From Pacificimonas sp036351775 (GTDB lineage: Bacteria > Pseudomonadota > Alphaproteobacteria > Sphingomonadales > Sphingomonadaceae): a stretch of DNA of 64,000 nt. The translations under genes were made by a program, and so were the position numbers. The notes beneath the pieces were generated by a model. The model was not told the origin of the DNA, searched no databases, and saw only the letters and a program-made list of their open reading frames with translations. The DNA is taken from positions 1 through 64,000 of the forward strand of contig JAZBPX010000064.1 in assembly GCA_036351775.1 (NCBI GenBank). Reading direction: 5' to 3'. Numbering within the stretch: position 1 is the stretch's first letter; each line of letters opens with the position of its first letter. Shown here one piece after another: positions 9,238 through 17,898 of the stretch.

Positions 9238-9856
9238 AGCGCGGCATGATCATGCGGCTGAGTGCGGCGAGCCCGATGATCGAGGAAAAATACCAGACCG
9301 CGACATAAGCGAGGCTGTCGAACGGGCAGTGCAGCGCAAAGAGGAGCGCGCCCGTTGACGCGGAGGCGAGACCGGCAAGCCAGCTTGCGCGCTCCGCATT
9401 CACCGGCGCGGCGCGGCGGAGCCAGCTGAGCGAGGCGAACCAGACCGGGATTGTCGTCAGCGCGATGATCGGCACGCAGAACTGCGCCCAGTCGAACCGC
9501 AGGGCATCGCGGCTCGCAACCTCGGCATCGAACGCGAAGGCCAGGGCGAGCGGCGCAGCGAAGAGCAGGAGGGCCAGAAGGCCGACCATATGCGCGCCGC
9601 GGCCGCTCTGGGCTCCGGGGCGTCCGCTCAGCCACATCAGCCAAGCCGAGGGCAGGGCGAGCGCGCCGGTGACGAGCAGCTTGGTGAGGAACATCGGATC
9701 GGACGCAGCGATGGGCAAATCCTGGCGGAACCCGGTCGCCGCCACGATAAGGAGGGCAGCGCCCATGCCAAGGCCGTAGGTCGCGAGGAACCGGCGGCCG
9801 GTCAGCGCCTTCACCGGCGCGGCGTCATCCGCCAGCCGATCGAGGAGATCGGTCAT
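9224..9856 (-). CDS. nrsF: NrsF (DUF1109) family membrane anti-sigma factor
   Basis: 210 residues with about six hydrophobic segments (roughly 25-42, 55-76, 90-108, 125-145, 158-175 and 182-202). The HCPFDSLAYVAVWY stretch near the end is the family signature. Two cysteines, C127 in DWAQFCVPII and C177 in ALHCPFDS, lie at the same spacing as Cys131 and Cys181, reported as essential for heavy-metal sensing in Caulobacter NrsF (recalled knowledge). The protein should hold the adjacent ECF sigma factor at the inner membrane and release it on metal stress. It overlaps the sigma gene by four bases. The metal response here is inferred. Confidence 0.88.
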   Translation of the reverse strand: MTDLLDRLADDAAPVKALTGRRFLATYGLGMGAALLIVAATGFRQDLPIAASDPMFLTKLLVTGALALPSAWLMWLSGRPGAQSGRGAHMVGLLALLLFAAPLALAFAFDAEVASRDALRFDWAQFCVPIIALTTIPVWFASLSWLRRAAPVNAERASWLAGLASASTGALLFALHCPFDSLAYVAVWYFSSIIGLAALSRMIMPRFIRW

Positions 9857-10464
9857 GCCCGCGCCTCCTGTGGATCATCATCGACGAACTTGTTCAACGT
9901 TTTCAAACCTCTGTGTACATTGACCTTGATAAGGGATTCGCTCTGCCCGGACGATTGGCTCGCCTCGGCAACCGTCAGCCCTTCCAGCTTTACCAGCCGG
10001 ATTGCCTCGGCCTGCTTTTCGGGTAGGCGTTTCAGGAGCAGCGCGACGGCGTGACCCGCCGCAGGCTGAGCGGGAGACGAGGTGTCCTCGATCTGCTCCG
10101 GCAGCTCGTCGGCCTGGGTCCGCGACCGCTTGCGCAGCCAGTCGATCCATTTGTAGCGCGCAATCGTATTCATCCACGGAATGAGCGGGTAGCGCGGATC
10201 ATAGCTGGCGCGCTTCGTGTGCAGCGCAATGAGGACTTCCTGAACCAGATCATCACCTTCGGAGCCAGCCTTGCCATAGAAGTAGCGCTTCAGATGCCCC
10301 TCGGCCGCGCCAAGAAACCGGCGATACGCGACCTTGTCCCCCGCCTGCCCGGCGACGAACCATGTTTCCCAGTCCGAAAGTGCGCGGTCCGCCACGTCTC
10401 TCTCCCCCAGCAGGGGCAGACTTGCGCGGGGCGGCGCGAATGACAAGGTTGTGGTCGGCGGCAT
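9853..10464 (-). CDS. sigF: ECF sigma factor, SigF-like (partner of NrsF)
   Basis: 203 residues. Sigma region 2 covers about 40-110 (DDLVQEVLIALHTKRASYD, WMNTIARYKWIDWLRKR) and region 4 about 140-190 (LPEKQAEAIRLVKLEGLTVAEAS, with SESLIKVNVHRGLK as the recognition helix). The spacer between them is acidic and there is no region 3, as in ECF factors. It overlaps nrsF by four bases. Upstream is a near-ideal copy of the SigF promoter motif, suggesting autoregulation. A GGAGAG ribosome site precedes the ATG. Confidence 0.9.
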   Translation of the reverse strand: MPPTTTLSFAPPRASLPLLGERDVADRALSDWETWFVAGQAGDKVAYRRFLGAAEGHLKRYFYGKAGSEGDDLVQEVLIALHTKRASYDPRYPLIPWMNTIARYKWIDWLRKRSRTQADELPEQIEDTSSPAQPAAGHAVALLLKRLPEKQAEAIRLVKLEGLTVAEASQSSGQSESLIKVNVHRGLKTLNKFVDDDPQEARA

Positions 10465-10490
10465 CGAAACTCTCTCCGTCTGCCCCCATG

Positions 10491-10516
10491 TTCGGGCGGC
10501 GCGTTGAGGCGGTTAC
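10491..10516 (-). promoter_or_regulatory. Candidate SigF-type promoter of sigF-nrsF
   Basis: On the minus strand GTAACC (10511-10516) is followed after exactly 16 bases by CGAA (10491-10494). This is the GTAACC-N16-CGAA motif I recall for Caulobacter SigF targets. The -10 element ends 26 bases before the sigF start codon, leaving a very short leader that contains the GGAGAG ribosome site. The position fits an autoregulated ECF operon. Confidence 0.7.
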
Positions 10517-10608
10517 AGTGTTTCGCCGCAGCGGCTTTCAGTGCCCCGCCTTCTTTGATAGGGCGCGGGCAATTCCATCCCCCGAATTCCAGTCAGAGAG
10601 TATTTGTC

Positions 10609-12426
10609 ATGGCGCTTCGCAACGTCGCCATCATCGCGCACGTCGATCACGGAAAGACGACACTGGTCGATGAGTTGTTCAAACAGTCCGGTACCTTCCG
10701 CGACAACCAGCGCGTGGAAGAGCGGGCGATGGATTCCAACGAGCTGGAGAAAGAGCGCGGGATCACCATCCTTGCGAAATGCACCAGCGTCGAATGGAAC
10801 GGCCTGAAGATCAACATCGTCGATACGCCGGGCCACGCCGATTTCGGCGCTGAGGTCGAGCGGATCCTGTCGATGGTTGACGGCGTCATCCTGTTGGTCG
10901 ATGCCGCCGAGGGTCCGATGCCGCAAACGAAGTTCGTCACCGGCAAGGCGCTGTCGCTCGGCCTGAAGCCCATCGTCGTGGTCAACAAGATCGACCGCGG
11001 CGATGCGCGGCCGGATGCCGTCCTTGACGAGGTGTTCGAGCTGTTCATGGCGCTGGAAGCGAATGACGAGCAACTGGACTTCCCGCATCTGTTCGCCAGC
11101 GGCCGCGGCGGGTTCGCCGGGCCGAACGCTGATGTGCGCGAGGGAACGCTGGAGCCGCTGTTTGAGCTGATCCGCGATCATGTGCCGGAGCCGGGCCTTG
11201 ATGCGGGCGGCGACTTCAAGATGCTGGCGACTCTTCTCGACCGCGACAACTTCCTCGGCCGTATCCTGACGGGCCGCATTGAAAGCGGGCGCCTGGACGT
11301 TGGCGATCCGATCAAGGCGCTCGACGTGAACGGCGCGCAGGTGGAGGCGGGCCGCGCGACGAAGATCTTCAAGTTCGAGGGGCTCGAACGCGTGCCGACC
11401 GATCATGCGGAGGCGGGTGACATCATCGCCATTGCCGGCCTGACGACCGCAACCGTCTCGAACACGCTCTGCGATCCGGTCGTTACCGAGCCGCTCGATG
11501 CGCGACGGATCGATCCGCCGACGCTCAGCATGACCTTTGCCGTCAACGACAGCCCCTTTGCCGGCAAGGACGGGGACAAGGTACAGAGCCGCGTGATCCG
11601 CGAACGCCTGGAGCGCGAGGCCGAGGGCAATGTCGCCATCCGCATCACGGAATCGAGCGAGAAAGACGCCTTCGAAGTGGCGGGCCGCGGCGAGCTTCAG
11701 CTCGGCGTCCTGATCGAGACCATGCGGCGGGAGGGCTTCGAACTGTCGATCAGCCGTCCGCGTGTGCTGTTCCGCGACGGGGAAGGGGGACGCGAAGAAC
11801 CCTATGAAACTGTGGTCGTCGACGTCGATGACGAACATTCCGGCACGGTCGTCGAAAAGATGGCGCTGCGGAAGGCCGAGATGACCGACATGCGTCCGTC
11901 TGGCGGCGGCAAGACGCGCCTGACCTTCTCTGCACCCTCGCGCGGCCTAATCGGCTATCATGGCGAGTTCCTGTCGGACACGCGCGGTACCGGCATCATG
12001 AACCGCGTGTTCGAGCAATACGGGCCTCACAAGGGCGCAATCACCGGGCGTCAGAACGGTGTCCTTATCTCAATGGAGCAGGGGCAGGCGGTACCCTACG
12101 CGCTGAATGCGCTGGAGGATCGCGGCATCCTGTTCATCTCGCCCAGCGAACCGCTTTATCAGGGCATGGTGATCGGCGAGAATGCAAAACCGCAGGATCT
12201 TGAGGTCAATCCGCTGAAATCGAAGCAGCTCACCAACTTCCGCGCCAGCGGAAAGGATGACGGCATCCGCCTGACCCCGCCGCGCCGCATGACGCTGGAA
12301 CAGGCGATCGCCTATATCCAGGACGACGAGCTGGTCGAGGTCACGCCCAAGGCCATTCGTATCCGGAAGCGCTACCTCGATCCGCATGAGCGGAAGAAGG
12401 CGGCGCGGAAAGGCGAAGGGGCCTAG
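10609..12426 (+). CDS. typA: Translational GTPase TypA/BipA
   Basis: 605 residues from the ATG at 10609. I chose it because MALRNVAIIAHVDHGKTTLVDELF is the usual TypA N-terminus; the open frame upstream to 10504 has no family-like sequence. G1 AHVDHGKTT, G2/G3 regions ERGITILAK and VDTPGHADFG, and G4 VNKID are present, followed by EF-G-like domains III and V and the TypA C-terminal domain. It is a ribosome-associated GTPase needed for 50S maturation at low temperature or under stress. It reads away from sigF, with 144 bases between the two start codons. Confidence 0.96.
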   Translation: MALRNVAIIAHVDHGKTTLVDELFKQSGTFRDNQRVEERAMDSNELEKERGITILAKCTSVEWNGLKINIVDTPGHADFGAEVERILSMVDGVILLVDAAEGPMPQTKFVTGKALSLGLKPIVVVNKIDRGDARPDAVLDEVFELFMALEANDEQLDFPHLFASGRGGFAGPNADVREGTLEPLFELIRDHVPEPGLDAGGDFKMLATLLDRDNFLGRILTGRIESGRLDVGDPIKALDVNGAQVEAGRATKIFKFEGLERVPTDHAEAGDIIAIAGLTTATVSNTLCDPVVTEPLDARRIDPPTLSMTFAVNDSPFAGKDGDKVQSRVIRERLEREAEGNVAIRITESSEKDAFEVAGRGELQLGVLIETMRREGFELSISRPRVLFRDGEGGREEPYETVVVDVDDEHSGTVVEKMALRKAEMTDMRPSGGGKTRLTFSAPSRGLIGYHGEFLSDTRGTGIMNRVFEQYGPHKGAITGRQNGVLISMEQGQAVPYALNALEDRGILFISPSEPLYQGMVIGENAKPQDLEVNPLKSKQLTNFRASGKDDGIRLTPPRRMTLEQAIAYIQDDELVEVTPKAIRIRKRYLDPHERKKAARKGEGA

Positions 12427-12522
12427 CCAACCCGATCCTCGGTATGGCGGCACGACGTCAAGGCCGGGCAGGGCGGCGGTAACGCTTCCCTCTGACGGGC
12501 CTTGCCGCTACACTGTTGCGCA

Positions 12523-14811
12523 ATGGCAACGCAGGCCGCTCCCGACCCGCAGCACGGACTGCGATCAGTGCTGACCCGTCGGCGCCTGTCACGCATGAGC
12601 GCGCGTGTGTCGCCGACGTTGAAGCCAGAGCTAATTGCCGGTGCGCTTGCCATCGCGGCGGCTGCGCTGGCGCTGCTTACGGTCAGCGGGACAGTCGATA
12701 CGGGGCCGCTGGGCCCGCTTGGCAGGACGCTGCTTCTTGTCGCCATCATGCTGCCGTTCATGGTGCTGCTCATTCTGCTGGCGCGGCGCGTGGCGGTCGA
12801 ATGGCTGGAGCGGCGCGATGGTCTGATGGGCGCGCGGCTGCATGTCCGCCTGGTCGGGCTGTTCGCCGTCCTCGCTGCCGTGCCGACGCTCCTGACCGTG
12901 GTGTTCGCCTCCCTGCTGTTCCAGACCGGAACGCAGTTCTGGTATTCGGATACCGCGCAGACGGTCCTGCGCAATTCTGAAACGGTCGCGCAGGCCTACG
13001 TGGCCGAGAACCGCCAGAGGATCGTTGGCGACATCTTTTCGATGGCCAGCGATCTCAATAGCTACGCCCGCGATCTTGGCCCTGAAACTCAGGACTTCCG
13101 GGACGGGGTGGAGTGGCAGCTGCTGGCGCGCGGGCTGACCGAGGCGATCGTCGTGCGGCGCAGCGAAGAGGAATTGACCGTAATAGCCACGGCCACGGCT
13201 GAGAACGCGCTGGGCTGGGATACGGTCGTTCGCGACGTTCTGAGCGAAGAAGCGCTGATCCGTGCCCGCACGGGGGAAACGGTTGTTCTGACAGGCTCCG
13301 ACGACCGGGTGGAATCGCTCGTGCGCCTGGACCCGGCATCGCCATTCTACCTCTATGCGAGCCGAACAGTCGATGCCGGCGCGGTGCAGGCCGCGGAACG
13401 GGCAGCCACGGCACGCTCGGAATATAGCCGCCTCCTGAGCAGCGGGCGCAATCTGCAATGGCGGTTCAACGCGATCCTTGGTGCGGTGGCGCTGCTGGTC
13501 ATCACGCTGGCGATCCTGTCCGCACTCTGGCTGGCGAACCGCTTGACCCAGCCGATCGCCGACCTTGCCTCCGCGGCCGGCCGACTGGGTGAGGGGGACC
13601 TCAGCGCGCGGGTCAGGATCGCCGACAAGCAGGACGAACTCGCGCTTCTGGCGCGCAGCTTCAACCGCATGGCTGCCCAGCTTGAAACGCAAACCGGCGA
13701 CCTGGTTCGCGCCAATGCCGAAGCGGAGGCGCGCCGGGTCTTCATCGAAACGGTTCTGGACGGCGTTTCGACCGGCATCGTCGCCGTCAGCACCGACGGT
13801 GTGGTGGAGCTGCTTTCGCCTGCCGCCGCGCACCTGCTCGGCCGCGAGGTGGAAAGCCTGGTGGGCGCATCCTTTGTCCAGGAACTGCCGGAATTCGAAG
13901 GGCTGATCGACAGCGCGCGGCAAAGCGGATCGGCGCGCGGCGAGATCGCGTTCGAACGCGACGATGAAATGAGGACGCTCCTGGTGCGCGTGGGCAGCGT
14001 ACCGGGCGGGAAACGCAGCGTTGTCACCTTCGACGACATTACGCGCCAGATCGCGGACCAGCGCCGCGCCGCCTGGGCCGATGTCGCGCGCCGCATCGCG
14101 CATGAGATCAAGAACCCGCTGACCCCGATCCAGCTCTCCGCAGAGCGGATTGAGCGCCGCTTTGGCAAGGCGCTGGAAGGACAGGACCGGGAAACGCTGG
14201 AGAAGCTGACCGAAACCATCGTGCGGCAGGTGGGCGACCTGCGGCGGATGGTGGACGAATTCTCTTCCTTCGCGCGGATGCCCAAGCCGGTGTTCAAGGA
14301 GGAGCCTGTTCGGGACATCCTGAAGGAAGCCTTGTTCCTTCAGCAGATCGCACATCCCGACGCCGATCTTACCCTCGATGTCGACGCCGATTTGCCGCTC
14401 CTGATCTGCGATCGCCGCCAGATCGCACAGGCCCTGACCAATATCCTGAAAAACGCCGTGGAGGCCGTCCTGGAGGCCGAGGGCGCATCGGTACCGCACA
14501 TCCGCCTGGCAGCAGGCCTCGACCGGGAGGGGACGCTTGTCATCACCGTCAGCGATAACGGGCCGGGAATGCCGCGTGACCTGCGGGACCGGATTACCGA
14601 ACCCTATGTGACCACGCGGGAACGCGGCACCGGTCTTGGACTCGCCATCGTCAAGAAGATCGTCGAGGAACACGCCGGTACGCTGCAGTTCCGCAGCGGT
14701 GACGATGGCGGCACGGCGGCGCAACTGCGTTTCTCTGCCGGACAATTGGCGCTGCGTGGCATGAGCACCCCGGATGCGCGCGAATCATCCCTGCAAGTAG
14801 AGGAGGCCTGA
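12523..14811 (+). CDS. ntrY: Sensor histidine kinase NtrY
   Basis: 762 residues from ATG 12523; an in-frame TTG at 12502 is less likely. Several N-terminal transmembrane segments bracket an extracytoplasmic stretch, and the last one (ILGAVALLVITLAILSALWL) leads into a HAMP domain and a PAS domain. The kinase core has the H-box ADVARRIAHEIKNPLTPIQL and an ATPase domain with NILKNAVEA (N box), DNGPGMP and GTGLGLAIVKKI. It pairs with NtrX, which starts on its stop codon (TGATG). NtrY/NtrX control nitrogen, redox and envelope genes in alphaproteobacteria. Notably there is no ntrB-ntrC pair upstream; typA is there instead. Confidence 0.92.
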   Translation: MATQAAPDPQHGLRSVLTRRRLSRMSARVSPTLKPELIAGALAIAAAALALLTVSGTVDTGPLGPLGRTLLLVAIMLPFMVLLILLARRVAVEWLERRDGLMGARLHVRLVGLFAVLAAVPTLLTVVFASLLFQTGTQFWYSDTAQTVLRNSETVAQAYVAENRQRIVGDIFSMASDLNSYARDLGPETQDFRDGVEWQLLARGLTEAIVVRRSEEELTVIATATAENALGWDTVVRDVLSEEALIRARTGETVVLTGSDDRVESLVRLDPASPFYLYASRTVDAGAVQAAERAATARSEYSRLLSSGRNLQWRFNAILGAVALLVITLAILSALWLANRLTQPIADLASAAGRLGEGDLSARVRIADKQDELALLARSFNRMAAQLETQTGDLVRANAEAEARRVFIETVLDGVSTGIVAVSTDGVVELLSPAAAHLLGREVESLVGASFVQELPEFEGLIDSARQSGSARGEIAFERDDEMRTLLVRVGSVPGGKRSVVTFDDITRQIADQRRAAWADVARRIAHEIKNPLTPIQLSAERIERRFGKALEGQDRETLEKLTETIVRQVGDLRRMVDEFSSFARMPKPVFKEEPVRDILKEALFLQQIAHPDADLTLDVDADLPLLICDRRQIAQALTNILKNAVEAVLEAEGASVPHIRLAAGLDREGTLVITVSDNGPGMPRDLRDRITEPYVTTRERGTGLGLAIVKKIVEEHAGTLQFRSGDDGGTAAQLRFSAGQLALRGMSTPDARESSLQVEEA

Positions 14812-16196
14812 TGGCGCTCGAAATCCTGGTGGTCGACGACGAGAAGGACATTCGCGAGCTGGTCGCGGGTGTGCTGGAGGACGAGGGGTACCGTGTTCGC
14901 ACCGCTGCCAATAGCGACGCTGCCCTGGCGGCGCTAGCCGAACGGAGGCCCTCTCTGCTCGTCCTCGATGTCTGGCTACAGGGCTCCCGGCTCGACGGGA
15001 TCGAGCTGCTGGAGGAAGTGAAACAGCGGACACCGGACTTGCCGGTCATCATCATTTCGGGGCACGGTAATATCGAAACGGCCGTTGCAGCCATCAAACG
15101 CGGCGCGTTCGATTTCATCGAAAAACCGTTCCAGACCGAGGCGCTGCTGAATACAGTTCGCAGGGCAACTGAGGTCGAACGTCTCCGCCGCGAGAACGAA
15201 CAGCTACGCCAGAGGGTCGGGGCGATCGGTGACCTGATCGGTGACAGTTCCGCCATCGCCGCCGCACGGAATGTCCTGAAGCGCGCTGCGCCCACGGGCA
15301 GCCGGATCCTGATCGACGGCCCGCCCGGTAGCGGCAAGGAGCTGGCCGCGCGCCTGATCCATGAATGGTCGGACCGCGCCGAGGGGCCGTTTATCTCGGT
15401 CTCGTCCGCGCGCCTGCATCCCGACCGGGTCGAGGAAGCGCTTTTCGGACTGGAGCATGGTGACACGGCCGCCCGCGTGGGGCTGTTCGAACAGGCCCAT
15501 GGCGGGACGTTGTTCCTCGATGAGGTGGCGGACATGCCGCTCGACGCACAGGCGAAGATCCTGCGCGTTCTAACCGACCAGAGCTTTCGCCGAGTCGAAG
15601 GCAACATGCCGATCCAGGTCGATGTGCGCGTCCTCAGTTCGACCGCGAAAAACCTGCAACTGGAAATCGAGCAGAAGCGGTTTCGCGAGGACCTTTATTA
15701 CCGGCTCGCCGTCGTCCCGGTTACGATGCCCTCGCTTGAACAGCGGCGGGAAGACATCGTGCCGCTGGCAGAGCACTTCCTAGGACAGCTCGCCACCGAG
15801 CGCAGTCTGGCGACGCCGCAACTGGCAAACGATGCCGTCGTGGCCTTGCAGTCCTATGACTGGCCGGGGAATGTCCGCCAGCTTCGCAATGCCATGGAGC
15901 GGGCGGTCATTTTCTCAAGCGGCGACAACAGCGTGATCGGTGCCGATGCCCTGCCGCCGGAACTGACCGGCGGGGAGGGGTCGGCCTCCGCATCCGGGGA
16001 CAGCGCCATGATGGGTGCCCCCCTCAGAGAAGCGCGGGAAGCCTTTGAGCGCGAATATCTGCGCGTCCAGATCCGGCGGTTTTCCGGCAACATCAGCCGG
16101 ACGGCGACGTTCATCGGCATGGAACGCTCCGCGCTCCATCGCAAACTGAAGGCCCTGCAATTATCGGAAGCCGCAAGTGAGGAGCGCCGCGATTAG
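14811..16196 (+). CDS. ntrX: NtrX response regulator, AAA+ type without GAFTGA loop
   Basis: 461 residues. The receiver domain (1-120) has phospho-acceptor D53 and K105 of EKPF. The AAA+ domain has Walker A GPPGSGKE (170-177) and Walker B LFLDE (234-238). A Fis-type helix-turn-helix closes the protein (GNISRTATFIGMERSALHRK). The sigma-54 contact loop GAFTGA is absent: residues 212-224 read FGLEHGDTAARVG where a GYEKGAFTGA-like sequence is expected. This suggests it acts with sigma-70-type polymerase rather than sigma-54. Its ATG overlaps the ntrY stop by one base; hfq follows after 98 bases. Confidence 0.92.
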   Translation: MALEILVVDDEKDIRELVAGVLEDEGYRVRTAANSDAALAALAERRPSLLVLDVWLQGSRLDGIELLEEVKQRTPDLPVIIISGHGNIETAVAAIKRGAFDFIEKPFQTEALLNTVRRATEVERLRRENEQLRQRVGAIGDLIGDSSAIAAARNVLKRAAPTGSRILIDGPPGSGKELAARLIHEWSDRAEGPFISVSSARLHPDRVEEALFGLEHGDTAARVGLFEQAHGGTLFLDEVADMPLDAQAKILRVLTDQSFRRVEGNMPIQVDVRVLSSTAKNLQLEIEQKRFREDLYYRLAVVPVTMPSLEQRREDIVPLAEHFLGQLATERSLATPQLANDAVVALQSYDWPGNVRQLRNAMERAVIFSSGDNSVIGADALPPELTGGEGSASASGDSAMMGAPLREAREAFEREYLRVQIRRFSGNISRTATFIGMERSALHRKLKALQLSEAASEERRD

Positions 16197-16294
16197 CTTT
16201 GTCTATCGGTTGTCACTCACGAATGCGCGGGACTTTTTCGGTCTCGCTGCGTTAGAGAAATCGAGAGCCCCCGTCCCAAGAAGGAGCGCCGCCG

Positions 16295-16570
16295 ATGCCA
16301 GACAAGCCGAACAATCTGCAGGACACATTCCTGAATGCCGTCCGCAAGGCCAAGGTGCCCGTCACCATGTTCCTTGTGAACGGGGTGAAATTACAGGGTA
16401 ATATTTCCTGGTTCGACAATTTCTGCGTGTTGCTGCGGCGCGATGGCCAGTCCCAGCTGGTTTACAAGCACGCCATTTCGACGGTGATGCCGGCGGGTCC
16501 GGTTCAGCTGTTCGACGCAGAGGAGAATAGTGAGCCCGACGCTGACGGGGCTGTTAACGGGGACGACTGA
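16295..16570 (+). CDS. hfq: RNA chaperone Hfq
   Basis: 91 residues. The Sm1 and Sm2 motifs are complete: VTMFLVNGVKLQGNISWFDN and LVYKHAISTVMP. It forms a hexameric ring that pairs small RNAs with mRNAs. A C-terminal tail of about 20 residues is acidic (DAEENSEPDADGAVNGDD). An AAGGAGCG ribosome site lies 8 bases before the ATG. It sits in the ntrY-ntrX-hfq-hflX order common in alphaproteobacteria, and hflX follows at once. Confidence 0.97.
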   Translation: MPDKPNNLQDTFLNAVRKAKVPVTMFLVNGVKLQGNISWFDNFCVLLRRDGQSQLVYKHAISTVMPAGPVQLFDAEENSEPDADGAVNGDD

Positions 16571-16635
16571 TTTCCGATTCTGATTTCTCGCTATCCCGAT
16601 CCGAGGATGGCCGCGCCTATGGGGCGCCGACACTC

Positions 16636-17892
16636 GTGGTGCTCCCGGATCTCAGTCGCAGCGCGAACCCCCGTTCGCCAGAAGCGCGGCTGGAAGAGGC
16701 CGTGTCGCTGTCCGAGGCCATCGCGCTTGACGTCAAGGCGGCGGAGGTCATGCGCGTGCGCGCACCGCAGCCCGGTACGCTGTTCGGCAGCGGCCAAGTT
16801 CAGATGCTCGCCGCGCGCGCTGAGGAACTCGACGCGGAACTTATTGTCGTCGACGGCGCGCTCAGCCCACTGCAGCAGCGCAACCTGGAAAGTGAAACCG
16901 GGAAGAAGATCATCGACCGGACGGGTTTGATCCTGGAGATCTTCGGAGAACGCGCGGCAACGCACGAAGGCCGGTTGCAGGTCGAACTGGCGCATCTGGA
17001 GTATCAGGCAAGCCGCCTTGTCCGGTCCTGGACCCACCTCGAGAGGCAGCGCGGCGGGTTCGGCTTTCTGGGCGGTCCGGGCGAAACGCAGATCGAAACC
17101 GACCGGCGTCTGATCCGCGAGCGCATGGCGCGCATTCGCCGCGACCTGGCCGATGTGACGCGCACCCGCACGCTGCACCGCGAGCGCCGGCAGAAGGCAC
17201 CCTATCCAGTGGTCGCACTCGTCGGGTACACAAACGCCGGGAAATCCACGCTGTTCAATCGTTTGAGCGGCGCGGCTGTCATGGCGAAGGACCTGCTGTT
17301 CGCAACCCTCGACCCAACCATGCGCAACGTCGATATACCGGGGTTTGACAAGGTCATCTTGTCCGACACGGTGGGCTTCATCTCGGACCTGCCGACACAG
17401 CTTGTTGCCGCCTTCCGCGCCACCTTGGAGGAAGTGCTGGAAGCGGACCTGATCCTGCATGTACGCGACATCGCTCACCCCGACACCGAAGCGCAGGCGG
17501 CCGATGTCTACCATACCCTAGAGGCGATCGGGCTCGATCCGAATGCGGGTATTGAGATCATGGAAGTCTGGAACAAAATCGACCTGCTCACTGACGAAGA
17601 CCGCGCCGCTCTGCCGGACCGCGCCGACATCGTGCCGGTATCCGCGGTCAGCGGGGAGGGGATCGAGGCACTACAGGAAGAAATTGCACGCCGCCTGGAG
17701 GGAGATCGGTCGACCTATGACTTCGATATTCCTGCGGCGGACGGTGCGCGGCTCGCATGGTTGGAAGCAAACGGCGAGGTGCTGGACAGGGTGCTGGACG
17801 GTGAGTGCTACCACCTTTCGGTTCGCCTCAGCGCGATCGACCATGGACGCTTTCAGCGGATGACTGCGGAGGCTGAAGCAAACGTCGCCTAG
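16636..17892 (+). CDS. hflX: GTPase HflX (start uncertain)
   Basis: 418 residues from GTG 16636. The N-terminal HflX domain leads into GPGETQIETDRRLIRERMAR and the G domain with G1 GYTNAGKSTLFN, G3 SDTVGFI and G4 WNKIDLL. HflX binds 50S subunits and splits stalled ribosomes under stress. The frame upstream of 16636 stays open back to a stop at 16555-16557 and encodes plausible sequence (RAYGAPTLVVLPD). It contains no ATG, GTG or TTG there, only CTG 16567 and ATT 16570 overlapping the hfq stop, with GGGGAC a few bases before. The true start may be one of these. Confidence 0.93.
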   Translation: MVLPDLSRSANPRSPEARLEEAVSLSEAIALDVKAAEVMRVRAPQPGTLFGSGQVQMLAARAEELDAELIVVDGALSPLQQRNLESETGKKIIDRTGLILEIFGERAATHEGRLQVELAHLEYQASRLVRSWTHLERQRGGFGFLGGPGETQIETDRRLIRERMARIRRDLADVTRTRTLHRERRQKAPYPVVALVGYTNAGKSTLFNRLSGAAVMAKDLLFATLDPTMRNVDIPGFDKVILSDTVGFISDLPTQLVAAFRATLEEVLEADLILHVRDIAHPDTEAQAADVYHTLEAIGLDPNAGIEIMEVWNKIDLLTDEDRAALPDRADIVPVSAVSGEGIEALQEEIARRLEGDRSTYDFDIPAADGARLAWLEANGEVLDRVLDGECYHLSVRLSAIDHGRFQRMTAEAEANVA

Positions 17893-17898
17893 CCCGGA

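Noticed and set aside
10513..11838. Long antisense open frame opposite typA (441 codons)
   Set aside because: Typical of GC-rich coding regions: the sense frame encodes a fully conserved GTPase and the antisense translation shows no recognisable motif.
12631..14745. 704-codon antisense frame opposite ntrY
   Set aside because: The sense strand encodes a complete histidine kinase with all boxes; the antisense frame has the composition expected of a shadow.
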